Assembly: GCA_033060915.1 (NCBI GenBank)
Contig: CM065387.1
Coordinates: 36,527,501 to 36,591,500, forward strand
Length of the DNA: 64,000 bases
From: Euryodendron excelsum
Taxonomy: Eukaryota; Streptophyta; Magnoliopsida; Ericales; Pentaphylacaceae
Direction of reading: 5' to 3'
The notes beneath the pieces were generated by a model, which was not told the DNA's origin, ran no database searches, and worked only from the letters and a program-made list of their open reading frames with translations. Positions 21,794-34,900 of this stretch are shown piece by piece; positions within the stretch are counted from its first letter, which is position 1, and the number at the start of each line of letters is the position of its first letter. A program made the translations under genes and the position numbers.

Positions 21794-21910
21794 AACGGTT
21801 AGAATTTTCAAAACTATCTTAGCCGTTCGCGCATTAAATGCATCCCTAATGGCTCTAACAGCTATTTCTTGTGATAGACTCTAAATATATGAGTTCAAAC
21901 TCATTTATAG
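21794..21910 (+). promoter_or_regulatory. core promoter module of the solo copia LTR
   Basis: AACGGTTAG at 21794 (a MYB/MSA-like AACGG core), GCATTAAATG at 21831 and a TTTATAG TATA-like box at 21904. In the copia LTR on the minus strand at 1007, 969 and 896 the same three motifs occur with almost the same spacing (38 and 73 bp, against 37 and 73 bp here). Confidence 0.6.
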
Positions 21911-22514
21911 GCAAGAGACAAACATTTTAAAGTTTAATAATCTAAAAGTCCTAAATCTTCCTCACTACTTCGTAACTGTCATCATCCGAGATGAATTATT
22001 GAGCTGTAACTTGCATTATCCTCACTTCTAAGAGTGACATTGATTATTTTGTAACTGTATTATCTTCTAAAGGTTATTGTAACCCCTGAAAGCTTGAGTG
22101 TAGCTTGACAACACTTGGTAAGATCGAGGGCTTGGTTGAAGCTTCTCGGCTGTAAAGATTTGGCGTAAATCCTTGGATGTAATAGTAAGCTGGGTACTAG
22201 AAGAAACTAGCAGCTGTATAAGAAGAAGATTACATAGTGGAACCCCTCGAGAGGATTGAGGAAGAGAGGACGTAGGCAAGGTTTAAGCCGGACCTCTATA
22301 AATCTCTTGTTCTCTGCTCTTTTCTGTTCATGTGTGTGAATGATTTTTGCTGAATGATTGTGCATATTATTCTCGATTGTCAGCAATCTAATTTCATAAG
22401 TATCTCATCTCCTGTTTATTGTTATTGTCTAAAACTGATTTTAAATTAACAAAAAAAATCCAGAAATTTTAAAGATTCCAATTCACCCACCCCAGGATTG
22501 TTGTTGACCCAACA

Positions 22515-24880
22515 GTAGTGTCACAGAGGCTGTTGGAGAGTTGCCTACAATTGAATCAATTGACTTTTGATTTATTTCAATTTAGTATTAATCTTTTTCA
22601 ATTTTGGCTAAGTGCAATTGTTCTTAGTTTAACCTATAATTTTTATTTTGCATGATAATTTCAATGTTGTTCATGCTTTCACGAAACAAACTGGTTCTGA
22701 TATAATTTAAATTATAGTCTCATTTGAACGCAACTTTTTATGCACTATTAAATTTAGATTATGACTTTTTACTGGCTTTAAGCTCTTTTATAGACTTTTG
22801 AATTTGGTTTCGGAGCTAGTAAAAACAAGCCAGACAATAAGAAAGCTGCATTAATATCCTGCAATTGGGAAACTTTAGTTCATTTCACACTAATCCTAGT
22901 TGTGGTATTTATTTTAATTAATATAGCTAAATTATATGAAACTTATATGATGGTTGTGAATGTTTTTCTAATTCCTTATTGAATATCAAAATTTTTTGAC
23001 TGCTTACAAGAAAATTATTTGGAAGCTCTTAAGTGGGTAGTGTCAAATGAAAATTGTCAAATAAATCGGTGGAACCCAACAATGGATCTTGATTTAATTA
23101 GGCACATCTCAATGATTACGACAATCAAACTATTTCAAACCACGTGATTTTCATTTCATCTGATTTTTATTTCAAACTTCAAAAAAAAAAAAAAAATTCT
23201 CTTAACTTTTTTTGCACACTAGTACTTCTTTTTAATCAATAAGCAAAATAATTTTAAGAAAACTCAACTATATGTTTTTGTATGCTTAATTGATCTTCAT
23301 TTCAAACTTATATATGAATGATAGTTGTTGGTACTACTGTACTACTAAAAATTTGTCTCACATTTCGGATCTTGTAAAATGAAAAAAAAATAAAATCATA
23401 AGATGTATTTACATTTAAAATTAATTTTAAGTTTTAGAATTAAATTTGAGGTTTGGGTGGATGACACATGTATTACAATGAAAATTGTCAGCCAAGCTAA
23501 TGTGACTCTATAAGCAGTGAGACCAGGTTCAGGCAAAAAGGGGAAAAAGGTGTTAGGTGGGGGTCAAATTGGGATAACTCCCAAAAAAGACATTGCTTAT
23601 GAATTAAAATTAAAATTTTTCCAACAAAATTCTCAACAATAGGAGGCACTATGCACAAGGCTTATATCATTTTGGTGGCAATGCCTGAAGGTGTTAGATT
23701 TTAGAGAATTTACAAGCACTTTCTCAATAAGAAAAAAAAGGAAAAGATAACTATGCAGTGTATCAATATGACCAAATTTTTAATGATATAGTAATGACAA
23801 CTACTCTTTTTGTTTTTGTTTTTGATGGAATACCAACTACTCTTACTTAAATTTAAAGTTTATAGTTTAGAAACTAATAGAATTAGTACTTAAATCAAGA
23901 GTGCTAATTTTCCACTGAGTTTTTTTCCAATTAATATTAGAAGATGTGGTCTAGCTCACATATAGAATGGTCTAATTTCATACAACACTAACGTGTTGTA
24001 TTCATTATTTTACCTAATGCCTTCTTATATGGAAATTTATTTCATAGGTTTAAGAGCACATATATAGAAAGTTTACATATCACATAGTTAGCCTCGTATT
24101 TATAGCTGCTTCTTATAAGTCGGTCATATGTATTCCTAGCAAGAATAATTACTTATCTTCATGTACTTAGAGAAAATCCACTATTATTCAACGATATATT
24201 ATTATTTTCCACCTTATAAGTTATAACATATAAAATATTATAGACATAATAGAGTTTTTTTTGGAGATAATATTGATAAAGTGGAGTTGCGATTAAATAT
24301 CTAGATAACTCCAAAAAAAAAAAAAAGAAAGAAAAAATTAGAATATGATGATTAGGTTAGAGGTCAATAGGGTCATACAACCAACACAAAGATGCTTATT
24401 AACCCCAGTGGAGTAGGTGGCCCATGGTCCACCGCTTTATGAGCCCACATTTTTGTCACGGTGCTTGGAGCTAGAATCTATGAGAGAGAAAGCTAGGCAG
24501 AGAACCAGTTGTTGTTTTTTGAGATTTGATATTTGGATTAGGTTGGTGTGCATTAATTAATTTTAAAATTTATATAATTTTTGTTTCAAAAAATTAAATT
24601 CTTATTTATACTCTAACATAAATTATTTTTGTTCGATCAAATTAAAAACACAATTTGTCGAGTTATGCAAGTCTGTAAACACCGGACCCCAAACTAAGAA
24701 AAAAATATTAAAAAAAAGGCTAGAGAGAGAAGGAACCCATTGCCAATGTGTCGCCGGGATCTGACTTCAAAACCTCCAAGCATGTACTTGGGTTTTAAGT
24801 TTAACCATCATCTCCCAGATTGACACATCTCTTGGCAACCGACAACCCATTATCCAGCACATGCATCCATTTGTTTATAC
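22515..24880. other. intergenic DNA, no gene seen
   Basis: AT-rich sequence with scattered homopolymer runs and no ORF of coding character. No bounded element with a target duplication was found. Confidence 0.5.
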
Positions 24881-25969
24881 AACCAAAAATATATATACTT
24901 ATATGTCTAATATATATAATCCACCTAACGCATAGTATAAAATTGGATAAAACGAAATAAAAAAAAATATATTGTCCTCCGCAAAGATTCTCCTTCCAGT
25001 TATTGGTAAAATTAATGTATTACTTCATTGGCTGTAAAATCTATGTTCTCTTCTCTGTCTTGAGTCTCTTGCTTCTTGGTTTCTCATTTCATTTTGAAAA
25101 AAAGAAAAAAAATGAACAAAAACAAGAGGTGATCTGATATAGGATGATCAAAAGGTGGTCCAGGTTCCAAGTTTGTGTGCAAAGCATGTGTGTGTCAGGT
25201 GCTCTTTCTCTCTCCCCCCATCTCTGACATCAACTATTCTCAGTTACTGTTTCTTCTACCTTTTGTTATCTGTCTTTCACAATCTTCTGCAAATTCAGCA
25301 CCTCCCATGTTCAGACTTTAGACATTTCTCAAGGTTTTTCTTCTTTGTCTTCTAGTAATGGCCCTTGAAAAGTTGGTTTTTTCACATCTGGATATGGGTT
25401 ACGTTGAGCAATCAATGGTCATTGGCTTCTTGTTTTCAGCTCAATAATTTCCAAAATTTATAAATTTTTCCATCTTGGTTTTGTGCTGTTATTCACAAAT
25501 TAAACAACAAAAGCCAATGCTTCTGTCAAGTCATATTCTCTCTCTTTCTCCCCCTCTGCCCGTGTAGTCACAATTAGTACCAGAAAAGCTTGAATCTTCC
25601 ATTTTTCACTGAAGGGTTGGTAACGAATTTCATCTGGGTTAGTGTGTACTCTAACTTTTTTTTTTTTTTCCCTCAATCCGTACAGCATTATTAGTGCCAA
25701 AGGATTTGAACCCTTTGATCTGAGTTGTTGAACAATACGATTTCCTCTCTGCTTGCTGCTGTATGATTGCACTGTTTTGGGTAGAAAGTGTAAACCCTCT
25801 TTCCCCTTCTGCCTATCAAGATTTATATTTGGTTTGACCCTAGATTTCAATCTGGACATTAAGAAACTTGGTTTCCAATCTCTTCTTAAGATTTATTATG
25901 TTCTGATAGGAATTATTGAAATTCTCCATCTGGGTTTTCTCAGAGTGATATTTATTGAAGTCTGCAAGA
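24881..25969 (+). promoter_or_regulatory. promoter and 5' UTR region of the DUF936 gene
   Basis: TA-rich TATA-like stretches lie at about 24889-24950, and a pyrimidine patch (CTCTTTCTCTCTCCCCCCATC) at 25202-25222 resembles plant core-promoter Y patches. The presumed leader contains a 24-codon upstream ORF (25763-25837) and a minimal ATG-TTC-TGA (25898-25906). The transcription start and any 5' UTR intron cannot be placed from sequence alone. Confidence 0.4.
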
Positions 25970-28900
25970 ATGGCTGCTTTGGTCCCTGGTATTTTATTGA
26001 AGCTTCTGCAGCACATGAACACAGATGTGAAGATTGCTGGTGAGTACAGGTCATCTCTATTGCAAGTAGTCAGCATTGTCCCTGCCCTAGCAGGTGGTGA
26101 ACTCTTCCCAAACCAAGGGTTCTACCTCAAGGTATCAGATTCATCTCATGCCACCTATGTCTCTCTCCCTGATGAAGATGATGATCTAATTCTTAGTGAT
26201 AAAATCCAATTGGGTCAGTTCATACATGTTGAAAGGCTCGAGGCAGCCTCCCCGGTCCCCATTCTTCACGGGGTTCGGCCAGTCCCCGGCCGCCACCCCT
26301 GTGTGGGAAACCCGGAAGATATAGTTGCAACGCATTCTTTGGGGTTTCTGAATAACAATTCTGATTCTTCTACGGGTTCAAAAACCTTAGATAAATCGAA
26401 ATCAGCCGCAAAAGTATTGGGTAATATTTGTGTTGGAGTGAAGGATAATAAGTCCACCCAGGTGAGATTAAATGGTGGTGCTAAGGAGGAACATTCGGGA
26501 AAGAAAACACCGGTATTGAGTCGATCAAAATCTCAGTCGTTGAGATCGGCTTTGAATTTAGCTGAGAAGAAGGAGTTGTTGGTGAAATTGAAGTCATCCA
26601 ATTCAAAATCAATCCCTTCATCTCCGACCAGTTGTTATTCATTGCCCAATTCTTTTGAGAAGTTTGCAAATGGGCTTAAGCAGCAGGCAAAGATCAAGGG
26701 GTTGGAGAGGGCAACAGCTAAATTGGGGTTGGGGGAAAAGGTGAGTTCGGTTCGTGGGGCAAGTCCGACCGCAAAGAAGGCACCGGCTGTAAGCTCGAAT
26801 AAGAATTTGGTTCAGGGGATTGAATGGGGGCCTAAGGCTTTCAGAAGGAGTTGGGAAGGGAACATGGAGATGAAGAGTAGAGAAACTCCGAAATTGAGGG
26901 CCACCAAGCTCGAGTTAAAACCCGAGTCTCGGAGTACTTCTGTAAGTTTCCATTAAATCTTTATCATCATTCTTGAATCTTCAAATTTGAAATGAAAGCT
27001 ATTTGTTATAAGTTACTTAAAATTTGTGCAGATTATTATTTGGTTTGTGATTTGTAATGTAGATATATTAAAATTGATTCAGGCCCCTCTCTAATTAGCT
27101 TTCCACGGTCTACACTATCGTTTCGATCTGATTTGCTTAGTTGGTAGTTCTTGTTTTTGGCATTTGTAAAAGATTTGGTTAAAAAACTTGATTAGCTTTC
27201 GTTGCAGGGTTAAAAGATATGTTTAACCTTCTAGCAAGTAATTGTGGTCTTTCTCCGCTAACTGAGTAACATTGGCCAGGTTCCTAGAAAGTCAACAAGT
27301 GAAAGGTTGCCATCTAAAGAGGAAAACAAGGTCCAGACATTGACAAAAGCATCCAAAGAGGAAAATAAGTTTCAGGTGCCTACAAAGAAAGTTACCACAA
27401 ATGGAGATCTGGATGATGTTGATAAGTCAAATAAGCAAAGAACTTCTGTTGGGAGGAAATTATCTGGAGAGGTTTCTAATCATGGATTACCAGGAAACTT
27501 GGTCAAGGTTTCTCTTAGTAATAGGAGATTAACAGATGGAAGTGTTTCGTGGGCTTCGCTCCCATCTTCTCTTGCGAAGCTTGGCAAGGTACAATATTTA
27601 TAATTTCTAGACTCTTGAGATATTTGACTGGCTCTCATTGGAAACTTGAGTTTTCTTCTGATGGAATTATCTTTGCCTCCAAATTCAATTACAAGGATTA
27701 TAAGTCCACAATCTAGCCTTGGATCACTGCCAACTGGAGAGCCATAATGTGGAAGGAAGATACCTCAAGTATATTTTTAAATGTTTCTTCTAACATTAAA
27801 TTTTGGTTCTAGGAGCGTCATGGCTTTGGGTGGTCAATAACCTCTTCCTTCATTTGCAGTAAATTAACCAATCAACAATTTGAATTGTTCGGTTATTCAG
27901 TTTTTTGTTAGTTTAGGGTTGACCTCTCTAGTTAGGGTACATACTCATGCAGAAACATAAATTCAGTACTCCTGCTCAACACATCTCTGATTTTCATAGC
28001 AAAAGTTTGGATATCTTAATTTTGCAGGACGTTTTGAAGCACAGAGATGCTGCGCAAACAGCTGCCACGGAGGCAATGCTAGAGGCTTCAGCTGCAGAGA
28101 GCTTACTTCGCTGTTTAAGGTATTTCTTCCCCTGAAAAAAATAAAGAAAAGAAATTAGTGGTAAATACAGAATTTTTTTTAACTACTAAAGAATCCAACT
28201 GCACCTGCCAAAAGAAAAAAAATAGAGAATCCAATTGTATTCCGTGGAAATGATTTTGGCCGCACTTTAGTAGTATCAAGATTACTTAAATGGAGTTTGT
28301 TAAGGGGCACATGCATGTAAATATTCGTGCATATTTTTTCGTTTATGCTTAAATGGTTTCACTGTAACACACAAGGAATTTAAACGATGTGTGGCAGGGA
28401 TAATTGGGAGGGTCTCCTGTCAAATTTGTGTTCATACCAGATTTCAAACAAGGTTCTAAGATCAGATTAAATTAGCACTTTTTTTTTTTGGTTAAGTAGC
28501 TAAGTTTGCAAAGGTGAACAGCCCCCTATCCTTTATGGGGAATGATACGCGTTGCTACCAATCTACTACAAGCTAATAATGGTCTTTTCGTCATAGTTAT
28601 TTTGTGTCATTTATTGATGATTTTTTCTTGAAACAAGATGGATATACCTCATGAAGAGTAGAGATGAAGTAGTTCATTGATTGGGCGGATCTCTATGCTC
28701 CGGGGTGGTGAGATGTCGGTGGTAGAGCGATCGGCTGTTAACTGACTGGTTGTAGTTTCAAATCCTAAATAGGCACTCAAAACAAGTACACTTGTAATCA
28801 TTGGTGCTATTGAAAATATGGAAGTGAATCCTGTACGTTAGGGAAAGAGAGCGTTAACTTCGCTTGATTTGGAAACATTGGAGCAACCATCAGAAATTTT

Positions 28901-31900
28901 AAATTGAAGTTATTTGATCATCCTTAGGGAATCCAATATTCAAGAAGACTTTGTTGATGAGAATTTTAATGACCTCAAGATGGAGGATGTTTTACCTTGC
29001 AATTTTTCTGTGTCAAACAAACATATACTGCTTTACTGGCAAAAATTTTACATCTGATTCCAACCATTTGCTGCCTAATAATTAATTTCGAGTCTTTTGG
29101 CATAATTACATATGTACTTGGAAAGGATCTACTGCAATTGTTTTTTCATGCATGACTACTAAAAATCTAGAATAACTTGGTGAGAAATGAATGCGACAGC
29201 TTGTTGTCCAGTGAAGGATTTAGAAATTATAGTTTATGTTTATCATTCTTATACTGTTTGTTCTCTAATCTTTCAATGCCTTCTTCTAGGTTATGCTCAC
29301 CGTACCTGTAAAATGAAATAATAGAAAGGAAAAGGAAATAGGAATTCTTAGTAAGTCTAAATATAAGGTTATTATGTCTGCCACGATTATTGGTTTGTTG
29401 CTTTACAGCACTTACAAAATTATTTGTCACGGGTCAAAAATATTGTAACTCTCAGAAAACATATTGAGAGTATTTGAACGAAAGAAGATTATTTTTCTTT
29501 TCTTTTCAAATAGCAAAACTATTCTATTAGCTATCATAAATGAGTTAGTGATGGGACGATGCTAAGTTAATAAGTTATATGCTAAGTTTTTACAATATCT
29601 TTATGGTTTCATTATTTCCTTACAGTGTCATGTTTAGACTTGTTGACTGAGTTGAACTTCTCCATAGGTGTTTGTCATTTAATATATTCATAATCATTTT
29701 GTAGTTGAATTGTTTCCACATAAGAATGGCGGATATGATGCTAAAAACTGCATGCCAAATGAGAATTTCAGAGACTTTGGTAACAATCATGGGCTGGCCA
29801 TCTTTAAGCTTCAGCTGTGGAGAAACCTCGGTTTTTCCATAACTGGATCATGCTGTTTATATGGTTTGGATGCTGCATTCTTATTTGAAGGAGTCATTGC
29901 ATAGAATATGCAACTAAATTTCTATTCGGAGGAATTCTTAATAAGCCAATCACAAGCTTGCTTCTCATACTCTTTCGCAGTTTTCAAGTGACCTATTTAC
30001 ATGCTAAACCTTGAAGAAGTCAAAAGCTTTCTGTTGTATTTTAGTTGCCTTTCTGGTCTGGTCTATTACCTTACTCCAATATTTAATACCTTTATGATAT
30101 GTTAATTCATGGGTTATACGTGGACTATATCCAAATTTGAAAGCTATGATATCAGAGAGAAGTATCATGTTATCTCCACCATTTTTGTGTTGTTTATGCT
30201 ATTCAAACATAATCCTTTATATACATGCTCTATGTGGAAACATTTTCTTTTAGACACAGGCACGGACACGACACGACATGACAGACATGAACACACTGCT
30301 ACAACAATTTAAATAAAAATGCAGGACATAACACGGCGGGAGCAGGACAAAAATTATATATTCTATGTCGTATAAATGAATATTTTCCTCAAAGATAATG
30401 AAAAAGTTGCAAGATAATAACTAAAATTGAAAACGTGTATTCCATAACTTAAATGTTAAAGTAGGTATAAATTTATATTATTTTTATTTTACAATTGGTT
30501 TCCAAGTTATTTTCTTCAAATTTGCAGTTTATTTCATGTGTATGTAAGAGATGGATATGTGTGTCTCTCAAGTGTCCGAGGTGTATCCGGTTCTAAAAAA
30601 ATTTGTGCATAATAAGACATGTTTGGACATGTGTCCAATACTAAGTCACATAGAGTAGGAGCGAGTGCGAATACGGGTGCAGGAGCAAGAGCGCGAGAGC
30701 GTTCTTTGTCAAAAGGATAGAGAACGAGAGAGTCTTTAGAGCGTGTATATATCTCTAAATAAATATTATATTTTATACATTTATATAGGACATTTAAGTA
30801 TTTTTATTTAAGGAATTTTATTTTTTTGGCATTAATTGTTTGTATGTGACTACCAAATATATAGTAAAGGATAAAAAAAAGAGGACGCTACACAAGTGTA
30901 TTGATAGCCTAGTGGCAACTTTCATGCATCTTGCACTAGGTCTTCAGTTTGAAACTTCCCTCAAGCAGTTTTACTTCTAGTTTACCTTAGACATTGCATG
31001 GAGGTTTGCTCCGGTGTGTATGTACTCTCTATACACAATCCATGTGGCAAAGCCATCATTGGCTAACAATGCAATTTATCTCAAGTGCGCGGATCTGAGC
31101 ATCTTAGTCCATGAATTTGACCCGAATTCCTTCCCAATTCACCAATCCAGGACCTAGTGCATGATTCGCCACCTAGGTTGAGCGAATTGTGTGACTTAGG
31201 TCCGATACATGTCACGGGAGTGTTTGACTTGGACATAACACCTTAGAAAAGTTTGTACTTCTTTAGTGGCCATTGAACTTCCATACAGAAAAAGCTTGAA
31301 GAGTCTTTGATGCAGGAGAAGTAACAATAGAACCAAGGAATCGTAGAAATAGAATAGGTAGAAGAGAAAAGGAGGAAAGAATTAAAATAGGTACAAAAGA
31401 CAAATAAGAGAACTGGGGAGAAAAACCCACAGGGAGAGAAAATTTAATATTCCATCAATTCATAATCATCAAAAACTAATCAATCGTTTGCATACCTTGC
31501 CCTATAAATAGGCAATGCAAAATAGAAAATAAAATAGAATTTTGCATGAAATAAAACTCCTAATAAAACTCTAATTCTAAGAAAGCTAAATTTCTTAGTT
31601 TCTTTATTCCACATCAGTCTTAGTTTCTGAAAATCATTCGAGAGTATATTGGGTTCATTAGTTGTGTAGTTTAGATGGAATCACAATTTAGTTAGTAATG
31701 GAATTTGGGCTGACCTGATCTTAATGCGAAGCACATCTGAGTTGAGTGTGAGTGGCACTAATGTGGAATGCCAAGCAGGAATCACCAGTTTAGTTAACGG
31801 GTATGGAATAAAATAAAAATCTCGAAAAAAACCAAGAAGAATGGAAGTTAAAATTAGAAAACCTAGAACGTTATTTATTACATTTCCTAGATTATGTGCA

Positions 31901-34900
31901 AGAAAGACCTTATGCGGGATCTTGCTCTCTCTACTTTTTTATTTTCTTTTTTGTTCTTTTTCCTTTTCACTACGCCAAAATGGCTCCTAAAGAGCATGAC
32001 ATGAGACACTAAAATATGTGAATCCCAGTCCTCTCTGAAAGGTTGGATTTTTTAGGCTATCCTTGAATAGCATGAAATGTAGATACTTGTTTCTGCTGGA
32101 GGTTAGATTTTACTCCTAGTTCATATTTGCAAGAAATACATAGGTTACAAATTCATCATTGCAGGTGTTTAGTCATACATATAGTCTATTAGGTTCATCT
32201 TTTAATTCCTTGTAGGACAGAGCTCCAACATCATCCTTATATATATATATATATCTCTTTTCGTAAACCTCTTGCAATGTTGATTTGTATCCCTCTACTG
32301 GTAATAATTCTTTTTAGTAACTACTAAAATTATTATCTGATTCAAAATCTTAGGTTCTGTCAATTTTAAGTTTAGGACTAAGGGTACGTAGGCAGTCTCA
32401 AGATTTGCTAGCATTGGGCTGTAATACTGGTACGTGGATCATGTTTCAGGTCTTATATGCGGTTCATGTTAAATTTATGACATTCTAAGTTTCTCACCGG
32501 TAAAAGTTTTATTGGTTTTCTAATTTGAAGTCTTAGTCCTAGGGGAATTATAAGGAACACTACAGCTTATAAATATCTGTATGATATTTATTCTTTTTTG
32601 GGGCAAGTCATATTATATTTATTCAATGGATACAGTTATGTAATTTGTCTTCATGTCTATGAGATATAGCTTAGCCTGGCGAGGATGAAGCCCAAGAAAT
32701 TCTAGGAGAGACTCCATTCTTCTTCTTCTTCTTCTTCTTCTTCTTCTTCTTTTTCTTCTTCTCTTCAAAAGATCAGCCAAGTTATTAGTCCCATATTACT
32801 CTTTAGGCTTCCAAACAGAACCTATTTGTGCCCCAAAACCCTAGCCTAACAAGTAATATACCTTAACCCCTTCCCCTAACACTTGGACCCTTAATTTAGT
32901 GGTCTCCTGTGCTTCCAGCAACTATATTACTAACAGTCCAGCAATTTGCCATTCTGGGAACCAAGCCAGTTCCAACCATTTTCAATCTGTCAGTTCCTAA
33001 AATCTTTTTTCTACCTTATTAAACACTAAGCCTACAACCTTTCCTCAACCTGAGACCACAACAAACCTGATTGTAGGTGCAATATGGTGAGTTTCTAAAG
33101 CTATCCTGCATCAGAAGAGAAAAAAATTTAATGTATGATAATAACGTTTGAATCTTTGATGGGGTTTGGAGCTGATCTTGTGTACTGGAAAGAGAAATGA
33201 AAACTGTCTATAGTTGAGTCTTGTGATCTAGTCAAATTAAAAGAAATTTGGCTTCAAAATTTAGGATCCTTGAAATTGTTTTTTTAGCACCCCAACTAAA
33301 AGAAGATAACAATGTAATTGTATGTCTCTATGAACATGTAGTTGGATGTTCAGTGTACGTACTTATGGAACTTGCAAGATTGGTTACCATTTGAGTTCTG
33401 AGCAACACATTCAAAATAAGGCTGGCATGTGAATAAATTATATACGAGCTTCCTTATCTATGTGTTGAAACATCAAGATTAAAGGTAGGATTTTATTCAT
33501 AGATGCAAGCATTTCATGGATGCAGGAGTTCAGTCTGATGAGATCATGGGAGTTAAGAGTGCATGTGTATAAGTGGTCAAATACATTGAGATCACTTGTT
33601 TAGCAGTTCAATTGTTTTCAGCAGTTTATGAATGGCTGCAATTCCATTAGCATTTCTGTTCTATGCCAGAGCAGAGTGTTTAGGATGTCAAGGCTGGAGA
33701 ACCTAATTGTTCTCCGTACTTTTTAAATGGAGACAATTTTTGGCAAAATTTTGAGGAGCAAGGCTTTCCAATACTAAGATCCAGCCTGTGTAAGGTAGAA
33801 TGTTATGGGTAATGGTCCCCACTTTTCTACTCCTCTTGCAAGGCGAAAACTTCAATTACCAAGTAAGAGTGTTTAGCTGTGGAAACTTTTGGAGATTATC
33901 ATAAATGGAGTTATATTGGCTTCTGAGGTTGAATCAGTTAAGTTTCATTGCTCTGTATATGTTCTCAGGCAATGCTTTGTAGTCATCTTGTGAAAAACAC
34001 CCACTCCCCCCCACCCCCCCAAAAAAAACAAAAAAAAACTCAATCCTCCTTTCTGTTTTTGTTCAAGTAGAATGGATAATAGCATTTTTAATCTTCTTTC
34101 AATGTTCAAATCACACTATCATTTCCACATAATATTTGGCCCAGTTATTGTTTGCTTCCTTTCATGTTGATCCTAATCCTATAAATAGATCTCTCGATTT
34201 GATTTTCTTATCACAGCTTACTCTTCCTAATCCAGAAATATCTTCCTCTGGCAGCATGTATTCTGAGCTACGTTCCTCTGCTAAGGAAAATAGCCCACAA
34301 CCTGCAGTGGAGCAGTTCTTGACTCTGCACGGAAGCTTGAACAATGCTCGTCTAATTGCTGATTCCCTATCCAAAACCATTCCAATTGGTTCATCTCCAG
34401 ATCAGGAAGAAAGCCCCACGGAAGAAGCACTTAAGGTCACATCCGACAGATGTAAACAAGCAGCTACTTGGGTCCAAGCTGCATTGACTACCAATTTATC
34501 GCCCTTCACAGTATTTAGCAAGCAGAACACTTCAAATGTGATTCCAGCTTCAACTCCAGCTCAAAGCCTGAAAACCGTCTCTGGAAATCAACCCATATTA
34601 GTCCTAGAGAACTCTTCATCAAAAAGTGCTGCAACAAAAGCTCAAGCTCAAGCCAAAACCCGCCAGTCAGTGAGCTCCAAGATTGTCACCTCGGGAGCTC
34701 CACGCAAACTAGTGGATGGGCCGGCAGTTAATCAGAAGCTGCAGACCCCACCTCCCATGGAATGGATCAGAGGAGATGGTCTCGATGAGGCTGTTGACTT
34801 GGCTGGAAGGTTGCGAGTGGAATCCCAGGATTGGTTCTTAGGATTTGTAGACAGATTCTTGGATGCTGATGTTGACACTTCCGCTTTATCCGATAATGGT

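Larger units (their letters stand above)
20804..22514 (+). mobile_element. solo copia LTR, 1.7 kb
   Basis: Starts TGTTGATTCAAGG and ends TTGACCCAACA. It is flanked by near-identical 5 bp duplications GCAGT (20799-20803) and GTAGT (22515-22519), the mark of an LTR left after recombination. Its opening and promoter module match the minus-strand copia LTR at 340-2265: AACGGTTAG at 21794, GCATTAAATG at 21831 and TTTATAG at 21904. Near the 3' end are GACGTAGGCAAGG and ACCTCTATAAATCTC, motifs familiar from plant copia LTRs. No coding sequence. Confidence 0.82.
28120..34254 (+). other. intron 3 of the DUF936 gene (6.1 kb)
   Basis: Long intron bounded by GT at 28120 and CAG at 34252-34254, with a good pyrimidine tract (TCTTCCTCTGGCAG). 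It contains a tRNA-Asn relic, a SINE-like sequence, a complete solo LTR, a GACACGG-rich degenerate repeat at about 30255-30660, an (AT)n tract near 32240-32253 and a (CTT)n microsatellite at 32719-32763. No second gene was found inside. Confidence 0.75.

Noticed and set aside
25500..25859. 119-codon ORF antisense to the DUF936 leader
   Set aside because: No domain or coding pattern; it is simply open against the pyrimidine-rich 5' UTR.
30255..30660. GACACGG-rich possible foldback element in intron 3
   Set aside because: Resembles a degenerate repeat with GGACA-type words at both ends, but the termini and duplication could not be defined.
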